A stretch of 64,000 bases of DNA from UBA4416 sp036676295 (lineage in GTDB: Bacteria > Bacteroidota > Bacteroidia > B-17B0 > Aurantibacillaceae): positions 85,607 through 149,606 of the forward strand of contig JAKFDE010000065.1 in assembly GCA_036676295.1 (NCBI GenBank). The letters are read 5' to 3'. A model generated the notes under the pieces. That model saw only the letters and a list, made by a program, of their open reading frames with translations, was not told where the DNA came from and made no database searches. Below, in pieces: positions 52,188 to 60,960 of this stretch; the first letter of the stretch is position 1; each line of letters opens with the position of its first letter. Position numbers and translations under genes: made by a program.

Positions 52188-53759
52188 TTATTTAAGTTCA
52201 ATTTTAAAAATCTTCGATTCTTTTCTGTCAGCTCTTAATCGATCTAAAATTAAGTTTCCAGATATTGATTCAAAACCTCTTGGGAAGATCCTTACAGCTT
52301 CTTCTTTTGTATCAAAAATGGATTTTTTTGACATAACACCATCATTAGACATTTTCACACAAGTTAAATATCCTCCTCTACCACTTGAATGAGCCGCTGG
52401 AGTTTCTGTTAAAGCTAAATTCATGTTTTTGATATTATCTAAATATAAAATATAATCTTCTCCATTATAAGTATGGTGGTGGTACGAAAGATCAGCCGTT
52501 CCACTTCCTGATTGTTGTTTTGGTATTTTGTTACACCAGATCGTTTTACCATTTTTATCAGCTTTTAAAGCTAAAATATCGTTGTAGTAATAGGTATAAG
52601 TTGTAGTTGTTGTTTTCCCGTTGTAATAAGTATGCGTTACAACATAATATTCTTCTCCTAAAATCAGCATGCTGCCATCGGGATAAAACACAATTTTATC
52701 TAACGATAAATTTGATGCCTCAAGCTTGTCGTCCTTGTCTTTTTTATCCATTTTTCTTTTGGTACGGGCACTCTCATAGGCTTTTAAAGTTTCTGCAGGA
52801 AATTCACAATAGGTTGTACGAAGATCTTTAACGGCATTATTGGCGTCGTATTCTAAATGAATAATATAGGCACCATCAGAGGCATTACTGTTTTTTTTGT
52901 CAGAATAATAACCCGCAATCACAATATCATGATTTAGATCTTCCGATAAAATAACAGAGTTAGTGTATTTATTATCTAAAGCAATTTTTATGGATTGCAA
53001 AGTATTGTTTTGTTTGTTTACACGGATCAATTCATAACGGTAAGCGTTCCTAGAGGCTCTGTCTTTAGTTACTTCTCCATCTAAAGCATTATTTAATTTT
53101 ACTTCTGTAAGCATATAAATATTTCCTCTTGAATCAACCTCATAATCTAAATTATTCATGTCATATTCGGAGTAGGGCATTTCAATTTCACCGGCATACA
53201 ACTTATTCATATTATGATCGAATAAATTAAATCCGATAATATCTCTGCTTAATTTGTCATTTCTCACTTTTGGTTTTACTCTGTAAGTCACCAACATTTT
53301 TGTACTGTCAGTTGAGTAGTTAAAACGGTATTTATTAGAGGGATCTAATCTTCCGGTTTCAATTAAGTTAATAGCGGTGTTAGAAAAATGTAAATTAGTT
53401 TTATCAAATGGTAAGGCAAATAATCGTTCGGTTTCTGTTTTTCTATCCCAAGTAGAATAGAACCAAAAGAAATCGTTTTTTACACTAAAAAAACCTTCAT
53501 TAGCATATTTTTTACTCTCTTCGGGTAATAAAACGGTTTCTTGTCTTTTTACGTTTTTAAAACTTTCGTCAAAAAACTGAAAGATCATGTCATCGCCTTT
53601 TTTATAATATACTTCGGCATATTCATTGGTTTTGAATTTGTAAAAACCCATGTCAGCATGTTTTTTTACGGTTTCAAATTCATCGCTAAAACTATAAGAT
53701 AAGGTTTGAGCAAAAAGGGCATTGCTAATTAGGGTGGCAAATAAGAGTACTTTTTTCAT
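52188..53759 (-). CDS. Exported protein of unknown function
   Basis: The 523-residue product has a signal peptide (about 1-18, ending LFAQ) and a predominantly beta-rich mature chain that could be a propeller (about ten short repeats such as YRFNYSTDSTKMLVTYRV and SLDKIVFYPDGSMLILGEEY). A charged linker (RTKRKMDKKDKDDKLE) lies near 338. There is no sorting domain. I do not recognise the family. Convergent with the TonB receptor gene. Confidence 0.75.
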   Translation of the reverse strand: MKKVLLFATLISNALFAQTLSYSFSDEFETVKKHADMGFYKFKTNEYAEVYYKKGDDMIFQFFDESFKNVKRQETVLLPEESKKYANEGFFSVKNDFFWFYSTWDRKTETERLFALPFDKTNLHFSNTAINLIETGRLDPSNKYRFNYSTDSTKMLVTYRVKPKVRNDKLSRDIIGFNLFDHNMNKLYAGEIEMPYSEYDMNNLDYEVDSRGNIYMLTEVKLNNALDGEVTKDRASRNAYRYELIRVNKQNNTLQSIKIALDNKYTNSVILSEDLNHDIVIAGYYSDKKNSNASDGAYIIHLEYDANNAVKDLRTTYCEFPAETLKAYESARTKRKMDKKDKDDKLEASNLSLDKIVFYPDGSMLILGEEYYVVTHTYYNGKTTTTTYTYYYNDILALKADKNGKTIWCNKIPKQQSGSGTADLSYHHHTYNGEDYILYLDNIKNMNLALTETPAAHSSGRGGYLTCVKMSNDGVMSKKSIFDTKEEAVRIFPRGFESISGNLILDRLRADRKESKIFKIELK

Positions 53760-53857
53760 AGATAGATTTAATGTGCCACAAAGTAAAAAAGAAAAATAGG
53801 TTTACCTAGTTAATTACTAATTTATGGATAGTTGTTTAATAAAGTTTAATGCAACAA

Positions 53858-53883
53858 AAAAGGTGAAGTTAACTTCACCTTTT
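53858..53883 (-). terminator. Terminator of topA
   Basis: A perfect 26-base palindrome (arms 53858-53870 and 53871-53883; AAGGTGAAGTT core), with A and T ends, sits 7 bases after the topA stop. Confidence 0.85.
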
Positions 53884-53889
53884 AATTTA

Positions 53890-56544
53890 TTATTTCTTTT
53901 TAGCTGCTGCTTTCTTGGTTGCTACTTTTTTAGGAGCAACTTTTTTACTGGCTGCTTTCTTTACGGTAGCTTTTTTGGCCGCGGTAGCTTTAGCTAATTT
54001 TACAACTGTAGCTTTTTTTGGCGCTGCTTTTTTAGCGGCTCCCTTCTTAGCCCCTTTTTTATCAAAGGCTTTTGGTACCTGAGCTACAATCATCGCTTTC
54101 ACTTGTTCTAAAGTAAGTTCCGCTAATTCTTCCGGTGTAAATTTACCGCCACCATCTTTAATTAATTTCAACTGCAGTTTGCCAAATTTAATTTGTGGTC
54201 CCCAACGTGCATTTTCAACAGAAATTTTTTCTTCTGGCCAGTTATGAATATAACGGTTCGCTTCTTTTTCTAATTTCTTTTCAATCAATTCATCAATGTC
54301 GCTTTGTGATAAATTATCAAAATCATAAGCTCTTGGTACATTAATAAATAAACCGTCGTATTTAATAAATGGTCCAAAGCGGCCTTTACCTTTGGTAACG
54401 CCTTTACCTTTGTAATGTGCTACAGGAGCGTCAGCCAATTCTTTTTCTTTAATAATTTCAATGGCTTGTTCCATATCAATTGTTAAAGGATCAATCGTTC
54501 TTGGTATAGAAATAAAAGCTTCATCTAATTTAATGTATGGACCAAAACGGCCAACACCAATGATCACTTCTTTACCTTCATAAGTTCCTAAATTCATAGG
54601 AAGTTTAAATAGGTCTAACGCTTCTTCTAAAGTAATTGTTTCTAAACTTTGATTTTTTCGTAAGCTGGCAAATGTTGCTTTTTCACCTGAGTCTTCATTG
54701 GTTTCGCCAATTTGAGCTAAGGGACCAAAGCGTCCAATTCTAACGATGATTGGTTTACCGCTTGCAGGGTCAATTCCTAAATTACGTTCACCACTGGCAC
54801 GTTCACTATTTTCCATAGTGTTTTCAACAGTTTTGTGAAAAGGAGTATAAAACTCTTTCAACATTTGCTGCCAGTTTAAATTCCCTTCAGCAATTTCATC
54901 AAATTCCTCTTCCACTTTAGCCGTGAAATTAAAATCTAAAATAGTTGGGAAATATTTTAATAAGAAATCATTTACGACGATGCCAATATCGGTTGGAAAT
55001 AATTTAGATTTTTCAGCACCGGTATTTTCTGTTTTTGTTTCTCTGGTTAAATTTTGTTTAACCAATGATAAATGAACATAATGTCTTGGAGTTCCTTCTT
55101 TATCAGTCTTTTCAACATAATTACGTTTTTGAACCGTACTAATTGTTGGAGCATAAGTAGATGGACGACCAATGCCTAACTCTTCTAATTTCTTCACTAA
55201 ACTTGCTTCCGTATAACGAGCCGGATGATGAGTGAAACGTTGAGTAGCTGTAATTTCCTGAGCATCTAATGTTTCGCCAACTTTCATTGGAGGTAACATC
55301 GATGAGTTTTCTTCGTCCGTATCTTCATCATCGGTTCCTTCCATGTATACTTTCAAGAAACCATCAAACTTTAATACTTCACCTTGTGCAACAAATAATT
55401 CAGATGCACCGCTCACTTTAACTTTTGCTGTTGTTTTTTCTAATTCAGCATCGCTCATTTGCGAAGCAATAGTACGTTTCCAGATCAGATCATATAAACG
55501 TTGTTCGTTACGCTCACCGTCAATAACTGTTCTGTCAATATAAGTTGGACGAATGGCCTCGTGAGCCTCTTGCGCACCTTTACTCTTAGTTTTGTATTTA
55601 CGAGGATTGTAATATTTAGCGCCGTAATTTTGGTTAATAGCTTTGTTAGCTTGCTCCATGGCTGTTTCCGATAAATTTACGGAGTCAGTTCTCATGTAAG
55701 TAATTTTACCTGCTTCGTATAAACGTTGAGCAACTTGCATGGTTTGCGCTACCGAAAACCCTAATTTACGGGCAGCTTCCTGTTGTAAGGTAGATGTTGT
55801 AAAAGGTGCAGCCGGAGAGCGTTTAGCAGGTTTAGTTTCTAAACTTTCAATCGTATAAGATGCTACTTTGCATTTTTCTAAAAAGGCCTGAGCTTCTGCT
55901 TCGGTAGCATAACGTTTATCTAATTCGGCTTTTAAAATTCCAGAACCAACTTTAAATAAAGCTGATACTTTATAAGCAGATGTTGATACGAATTTTTGTA
56001 TTTCTCTTTCGCGTTCTACAATTAAACGAACCGCTACAGATTGTACACGTCCAGCCGATAAACTCGGGCGGACTTTACGCCATAAAATAGGAGATAATTC
56101 AAAACCTACTAGTCTGTCTAATACACGACGAGCTTGTTGAGCATTCACTAAATTAATATCAATACCTCTTGGGTTTTCAATTGCTTTTTGAATGGCGGGT
56201 TTTGTAATTTCATGAAACACAATACGTTTTGTGTTTTTTGGTGTTAAACCTAACGTTTCATATAAATGCCAGCTAATGGCTTCTCCCTCACGATCCTCAT
56301 CGGATGCCAACCAAACCATGTCGGCTTTCTTACTTAATGATCTTAATTCGGCAATAACTTTTTCCTTATCCGGTTGTACTTCGTAGGTTGGCGTAAAATT
56401 GTTCTCAATATCCACTCCATAACCCTTTTTTACCAAATCTCTGATGTGACCAAAGCTCGATTTAACCGTAAAATCTTTTCCTAAAAATCCTTCTATGGTT
56501 TTTGCTTTAGCAGGGGACTCAACTATCACTAAATTTTTCGCCAT
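53890..56544 (-). CDS. topA: DNA topoisomerase I with H1-like basic tail
   Basis: TopA relaxes negative supercoils. The 884-residue protein starts MAKNLVIVESPAKAKTIEGF (Toprim domain, with WLASDEDREGEAISWH carrying the acidic triad), then the catalytic Tyr in GKITYMRTDSVNLS near residue 285. C-terminal repeats (VRIGRFGPLAQIG, GVGRFGPYIK, GKGRFGPFIK, ARWGPQIKFG) replace zinc fingers. The last 55 or so residues are Lys/Ala-rich (KKAAPKKATVVKLAKATA type), like eukaryotic histone H1 tails. Full length. Confidence 0.96.
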   Translation of the reverse strand: MAKNLVIVESPAKAKTIEGFLGKDFTVKSSFGHIRDLVKKGYGVDIENNFTPTYEVQPDKEKVIAELRSLSKKADMVWLASDEDREGEAISWHLYETLGLTPKNTKRIVFHEITKPAIQKAIENPRGIDINLVNAQQARRVLDRLVGFELSPILWRKVRPSLSAGRVQSVAVRLIVEREREIQKFVSTSAYKVSALFKVGSGILKAELDKRYATEAEAQAFLEKCKVASYTIESLETKPAKRSPAAPFTTSTLQQEAARKLGFSVAQTMQVAQRLYEAGKITYMRTDSVNLSETAMEQANKAINQNYGAKYYNPRKYKTKSKGAQEAHEAIRPTYIDRTVIDGERNEQRLYDLIWKRTIASQMSDAELEKTTAKVKVSGASELFVAQGEVLKFDGFLKVYMEGTDDEDTDEENSSMLPPMKVGETLDAQEITATQRFTHHPARYTEASLVKKLEELGIGRPSTYAPTISTVQKRNYVEKTDKEGTPRHYVHLSLVKQNLTRETKTENTGAEKSKLFPTDIGIVVNDFLLKYFPTILDFNFTAKVEEEFDEIAEGNLNWQQMLKEFYTPFHKTVENTMENSERASGERNLGIDPASGKPIIVRIGRFGPLAQIGETNEDSGEKATFASLRKNQSLETITLEEALDLFKLPMNLGTYEGKEVIIGVGRFGPYIKLDEAFISIPRTIDPLTIDMEQAIEIIKEKELADAPVAHYKGKGVTKGKGRFGPFIKYDGLFINVPRAYDFDNLSQSDIDELIEKKLEKEANRYIHNWPEEKISVENARWGPQIKFGKLQLKLIKDGGGKFTPEELAELTLEQVKAMIVAQVPKAFDKKGAKKGAAKKAAPKKATVVKLAKATAAKKATVKKAASKKVAPKKVATKKAAAKKK

Positions 56545-56725
56545 GTATTATATATATATAGTGTATTTTTACCTTTTACTTTTCAATATTTCGCACAAAA
56601 GAACTAATTATTGATTGATAATTTATGTTTTAAATTGTGAAATTATAACTCAAGTGAGTTTAATGTACTGTAAATCAATGCGTTAAAATTAAAATTTGGA
56701 ACGCTTAAATTCAACTAAAACAGAC

Positions 56726-57664
56726 ATGGACTTTAAAAAATGCAACTTTGGGTTATTATTTTCATTCTTTTTGTTTGGATTTTGGAATCTTGACTCACAA
56801 AATTTAAGGGTTAATTCATCTATTATTTCAAATTCAGATAATACATATGTCACTTTTGGACAAGGTTTAGGTAATCGGATAACAAAAAATGGAGTCGAAA
56901 AGCTTGAACCTCTTATTTTTGAGTCTCAATTATCACTTCTGTTTACCCTTCAGTTTAACAAAAAAATACCTTTTGGCTTTGTTTTAAGTCCAAAAACTGT
57001 ATTTAGAATGTTTAATGATAGTAGTTCGACCGTTCGAACACCTAGTTTTATGCCTTTTATTTTAGTTTATCATAAGATCAAGTTCCCGTTTTTAAATAGG
57101 TACAATATGTTTAAGCCATTTTTAAAAGTAAAGCCACTTTTTTTTGCAAGCTATAAATATGCTCATCATTCGAATGGTGCAGGAGGCCCTTATTTTATAC
57201 CAAATACAAGAGAGGTAAATTTGGTAAATGGTAATTTTTCAACTGATTATACAGAGATAGCTTTCAGTTTTTTATCTCAGGACACTATTCACAAGAATAT
57301 TGATATGATAAGTGGGCGATTAAGCGGCGAATATCATATTGGCTTGAACAGGGAAGATAGCATGCGAGGTACTTATTATTATGAAAAGCTAAGTTTAGAA
57401 CTTCGTTTTATTGTATTGAAAACTATTACAGTGATTCCAATTGTTTCAGCTATGTTTGGTGAAAATGGATTTAAACCCCAATATGCTTTTGAAACTTATA
57501 TTAGTTTTCGCCCTTTTCCCCAAAGATCAGACTTGGCTGTTTTTTCTAAAGTATATATAGGTCCGGATTATTATAACTTACGTTATATCAATACGATGCG
57601 GTATGTTTCCTTTGGTATTTTAATAGAGCCGAAGGGTTTAGCAATTATTAAAGAAAGTAAATAG
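56726..57664 (+). CDS. Outer-membrane barrel-like protein with HHSNG motif
   Basis: I use ATG 56726 (312 residues; MDFKKCNFGLLFSFFLFGFW), not an upstream in-frame TTG. Signal peptide about 1-24, then alternating beta-strands consistent with a barrel. Residues 147-151 read HHSNG, like the catalytic HESNG of outer-membrane phospholipase A. No further family evidence. It is divergent from topA and 67 bases before miaB. Confidence 0.6.
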   Translation: MDFKKCNFGLLFSFFLFGFWNLDSQNLRVNSSIISNSDNTYVTFGQGLGNRITKNGVEKLEPLIFESQLSLLFTLQFNKKIPFGFVLSPKTVFRMFNDSSSTVRTPSFMPFILVYHKIKFPFLNRYNMFKPFLKVKPLFFASYKYAHHSNGAGGPYFIPNTREVNLVNGNFSTDYTEIAFSFLSQDTIHKNIDMISGRLSGEYHIGLNREDSMRGTYYYEKLSLELRFIVLKTITVIPIVSAMFGENGFKPQYAFETYISFRPFPQRSDLAVFSKVYIGPDYYNLRYINTMRYVSFGILIEPKGLAIIKESK

Positions 57665-57704
57665 CTTTTATGATTTTCAATGCCAAAATGTCATAACAAA
57701 GACT

Positions 57705-57712
57705 TATCTTTG
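57705..57712 (+). promoter_or_regulatory. Candidate -7 element of miaB
   Basis: TATCTTTG matches the Bacteroidota -7 consensus, 19 bases before the miaB ATG. The -33 box is weak. Confidence 0.45.
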
Positions 57713-57731
57713 CGGTTTATTAAACGAGTAC

Positions 57732-59156
57732 ATGGAAAACAAAGTAATAGACGAATCTAAACAAGGGGAAGCATTAGTTATTGAAACTGAAAATAAGGGT
57801 GGCAAAAAACTGTTTTTAGAGAGTTATGGATGTCAGATGAATTTTGCGGATAGCGAAATCGTGGCTTCTATTTTAATAGATAAAGGTTATACAACAACTA
57901 ACGATTATAAAGAAGCGGATCTTATTTTTGTAAATACCTGTGCTATACGCGAAAATGCTGAATCGCGTGTTCGTCAGCGTTTGTATGATTACAAAAAAAT
58001 CAAGAAAACGAATAAAAATTTATTAATTGGTGTGTTGGGCTGCATGGCCGAGCGTTTAAAACACCAATTTCTTGAACAGGAAAAACTGGTGGATATGGTA
58101 GTTGGCCCTGATGCTTACCGCGATCTGCCTAATTTAATTGCTGTAGCCGAAGGTGGACAACAAGCCATTAACGTCATTTTAAGTAAAGAAGAAACGTATG
58201 CGGATATTTCTCCGGTTCGTTTAGATCATAATGGGGTGAGTGCTTTTGTAAGCATTATGCGTGGTTGCGATAATATGTGCAGTTTTTGCGTAGTACCATT
58301 TACACGTGGCCGCGAACGTAGCCGCGAACCTGAAACAATTGTTCGTGAAGCGAAAGAAGCATTTGATAAAGGGTATAGAGAAGTAACTTTATTAGGACAA
58401 AATGTAAACTCTTATTTGTGGAGTGGTGGTGGATTGAAAAAAGAAACCTTAACAGAAGAACAAAAAGCAAATTCAACAACTTTTGCTGAGTTATTAGAAA
58501 TGGTTGCCTTGATTCATCCTGATTTACGTGTGCGTTATTCAACTTCCCACCCCAAAGATATGGGTGATGATGTGTTACACATGATGGCTAAGTATGAGAA
58601 CATTTGTAAGTATGTTCATTTACCGGTGCAAAGTGGAAACAGTGATGTATTAGAAAAAATGAACCGTGGTTATACACGTGAGTGGTATTTGGATCGCATT
58701 GCTGCTATTCGCCGTATTATGCCGGATGCAGGTATTAGTGCAGATATTATTACCGGTTTCTGTGGAGAAACAGAAGAACAACATCAGGATACTTTATCTT
58801 TAATGGAAGAAGTACAATACGAATTTGCTTATATGTTCTCATATAGCGAGCGCCCTAAAACATTAGCTGAAAGAAAGTTTGAAGATGATATTCCGGCTGA
58901 AGTAAAGAGCAGACGATTAACGGAAATTGTAGATATGCAACGTAAGCATAGCGAAATCCGCACCAGACAAGGTGTAGGAAAAGTGCACAAGGTTTTGGTT
59001 GAAAACGTTTCTAAAAAATCAGCAGAGATGATGAGCGGCCGTAACTCACAAAACACGGTAGTTGTTTTTCCTAAAGGAAATTTAAAGAAAGGCGATTACG
59101 TAAATGTATTAGCAACGAGCTGCACGAGCGGAACTTTGATTGGGGAATGCGTTTAG
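57732..59156 (+). CDS. miaB: tRNA-2-methylthio-N6-dimethylallyladenosine synthase
   Basis: MiaB is a radical SAM methylthiotransferase that modifies A37 of tRNAs reading UNN codons. N-terminal cluster cysteines 34, 70 and 104 (SYGCQMNFADSE, FVNTCAIRENA, LGCMAERL); radical SAM motif GCDNMCSFC with Cys179, 183 and 186; a TRAM domain at the end. 474 residues, normal length. Single gene; followed by a four-helix-bundle gene. Confidence 0.97.
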   Translation: MENKVIDESKQGEALVIETENKGGKKLFLESYGCQMNFADSEIVASILIDKGYTTTNDYKEADLIFVNTCAIRENAESRVRQRLYDYKKIKKTNKNLLIGVLGCMAERLKHQFLEQEKLVDMVVGPDAYRDLPNLIAVAEGGQQAINVILSKEETYADISPVRLDHNGVSAFVSIMRGCDNMCSFCVVPFTRGRERSREPETIVREAKEAFDKGYREVTLLGQNVNSYLWSGGGLKKETLTEEQKANSTTFAELLEMVALIHPDLRVRYSTSHPKDMGDDVLHMMAKYENICKYVHLPVQSGNSDVLEKMNRGYTREWYLDRIAAIRRIMPDAGISADIITGFCGETEEQHQDTLSLMEEVQYEFAYMFSYSERPKTLAERKFEDDIPAEVKSRRLTEIVDMQRKHSEIRTRQGVGKVHKVLVENVSKKSAEMMSGRNSQNTVVVFPKGNLKKGDYVNVLATSCTSGTLIGECV

Positions 59157-59159
59157 GAC

Positions 59160-59607
59160 ATGAGATTTGAGACTTATAGATAGGAGAGGATAGACGTAAC
59201 AAGACAGCTAGAATAAAAAACAAAATGAAACATAATTTTAAAGAACTTAAAATATGGCAGATCGGGATGGATATTTCTGATATGATTTTTGAATTTATTG
59301 CTACGTTACCAAATAATGAAAAGTATAATTTAATAGATCAATTAAACAGAGCTTCAATTTCTATTCCTTCAAATATAGCTGAGGGTTGTGGTAAAAGAAC
59401 TAATATTCATTTTGCAGAATTCCTTTCTACATCTTTAAGTTCATGTTATGAAGTAGAAACACAACTTTTAATTACGGAAAGAAGAAAAATTGGTAATGAA
59501 GAGTTAAGAAATAAAATATTATTAATAATTGATGAAGAGCAAAAGATGATTTTCAAATTTAGAGAAAAACTACTTAATCTGTAAAACTCTCATATCTCAC
59601 ATCTCAT
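59160..59607. mobile_element. Four-helix-bundle gene cassette with imperfect inverted ends
   Basis: ATGAGATTTGAGA (59160-59172) and TCTCACATCTCAT (59595-59607) are inverted copies with one mismatch, flanking the small four-helix gene. The block sits between miaB and the sigma-54 activator. No transposase is inside; if mobile, it would need help from elsewhere. Confidence 0.4.
59225..59584 (+). CDS. Four-helix-bundle protein (23S rRNA intervening-sequence type)
   Basis: The 119-residue protein starts HNFKELKIWQIGMDISDMIF and continues with LIDQLNRASISIPSNIAEGCG, the signature of the family first found inside intervening sequences of 23S rRNA genes; free-standing copies are common in Bacteroidota. 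Related bundles also assist diversity-generating retroelements, but no reverse transcriptase is near. Function unknown. Flanked by short inverted repeats. Confidence 0.9.
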   Translation: MKHNFKELKIWQIGMDISDMIFEFIATLPNNEKYNLIDQLNRASISIPSNIAEGCGKRTNIHFAEFLSTSLSSCYEVETQLLITERRKIGNEELRNKILLIIDEEQKMIFKFREKLLNL

Positions 59608-59619
59608 AATCTCGAATCT

Positions 59620-60870
59620 ATGCAATTGCACGATATAAAACAACGTTTTGGAATAATAGGAAATAACCCTGTATTAGAAAGAGCTATTGATGTGGCTCGT
59701 CAGGTAGCGCCCACTGATTTGAGCGTTTTAATTAATGGAGAAAGCGGAACAGGTAAAGAAGTATTTCCGCAGATCATTCATCAAAATAGTGCTCGTAAGC
59801 ATGGACAATACATTGCGGTGAACTGTGGCGCCATACCCGAAGGAACAATTGATAGCGAATTATTTGGTCACGAAAAAGGATCGTTTACCGGTGCACACGA
59901 AGCGCGTAAAGGTTACTTTGAAGTAGCGGATGGTGGAACTATTTTTTTGGATGAAGTAGGTGAGTTGCCTTTATCTACACAGGCGCGTTTGTTGCGTGTG
60001 CTTGAAACGGGAGAGTATATAAAAGTTGGTAGCAGTAAAGTTCAAAAAACTAACGTTAGAGTAGTAGCGGCTACTAATATTAATTTTAATGTCGCTATTG
60101 AAAAAGGAAAATTCAGAGAAGATCTTTTTTACCGTTTAAATACGGTGCCTATTTATTTGCCGCCGTTAAGAGAACGTAAGGACGATATTTATTTATTGTT
60201 CAGGAAATTTGCCAGCGATTTTGCTGCAAAATACCGCATGCCGGCTGTAAAGCTAACCCCTGAGGCAGAACAAGCATTGGTAAATTATTATTGGCCCGGA
60301 AATATCCGTCAGTTAAAAAATATAACGGAGCAAATTTCTATTATAGAAAAAGAAAGAGAAATTACGTTGGAAGGTATTTTACAGTATTTGCCAAATTACA
60401 GTTCTAATAAATTACCGGCTTTAACAACAGTAGGAACTCATAATGCAACAAGCACAAGTGAGATGAGTGAGAGAGACTTGTTGTATAAAGTGTTGTTTGA
60501 TATGAAAAAAGATTTGAACGATTTGAAAAAAGTAGTTCATGGTATCATTCAAAACGGAGGAACACCAATTGGAAATATCACCGGTGATGATTCACATAGT
60601 ATCAATCAATTGTATAATGAAGATGTTGATCTACCTGTGATCACAAATGATATTAAAGTGCATAGCCCGGTTATCGTAAAAGATTCAGGCGTTGGTTACC
60701 ATCAGCCAATAGTTGTGGAAGAATCCTTATCCTTACAGGATAAAGAAATTGACATGATCAAAAAAGCGTTGAAGAAACATAAGGGCAAACGTAAGTATGC
60801 CGCTCAGGAGCTTGGTATCAGCGAAAGAACGTTGTATCGTAAGATCAATGAATATAATATTCAGGAGTAA
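59620..60870 (+). CDS. Sigma-54-dependent transcriptional activator
   Basis: The 416-residue protein starts directly with an AAA+ domain (NGESGTGKEVFPQIIHQNS Walker A; GSFTGAHEARKGYFE, a GAFTGA-type sigma-54 contact loop with Ser for Ala; GGTIFLDEVGEL Walker B). A linker follows, then a Fis-type helix-turn-helix at the end (GKRKYAAQELGISERTLYRKI). There is no receiver or other sensor domain, so control is by level or by a partner. Activates RpoN promoters; targets unknown. Confidence 0.93.
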   Translation: MQLHDIKQRFGIIGNNPVLERAIDVARQVAPTDLSVLINGESGTGKEVFPQIIHQNSARKHGQYIAVNCGAIPEGTIDSELFGHEKGSFTGAHEARKGYFEVADGGTIFLDEVGELPLSTQARLLRVLETGEYIKVGSSKVQKTNVRVVAATNINFNVAIEKGKFREDLFYRLNTVPIYLPPLRERKDDIYLLFRKFASDFAAKYRMPAVKLTPEAEQALVNYYWPGNIRQLKNITEQISIIEKEREITLEGILQYLPNYSSNKLPALTTVGTHNATSTSEMSERDLLYKVLFDMKKDLNDLKKVVHGIIQNGGTPIGNITGDDSHSINQLYNEDVDLPVITNDIKVHSPVIVKDSGVGYHQPIVVEESLSLQDKEIDMIKKALKKHKGKRKYAAQELGISERTLYRKINEYNIQE

Positions 60871-60960
60871 ATTTCGGTTGGGAAGAAATAGTTTTTAGAA
60901 AGCGGAAATAGCTTGTAACTTATTAGTTTGTATATTCGTCTTAGTTTCAATGAAAATTGT

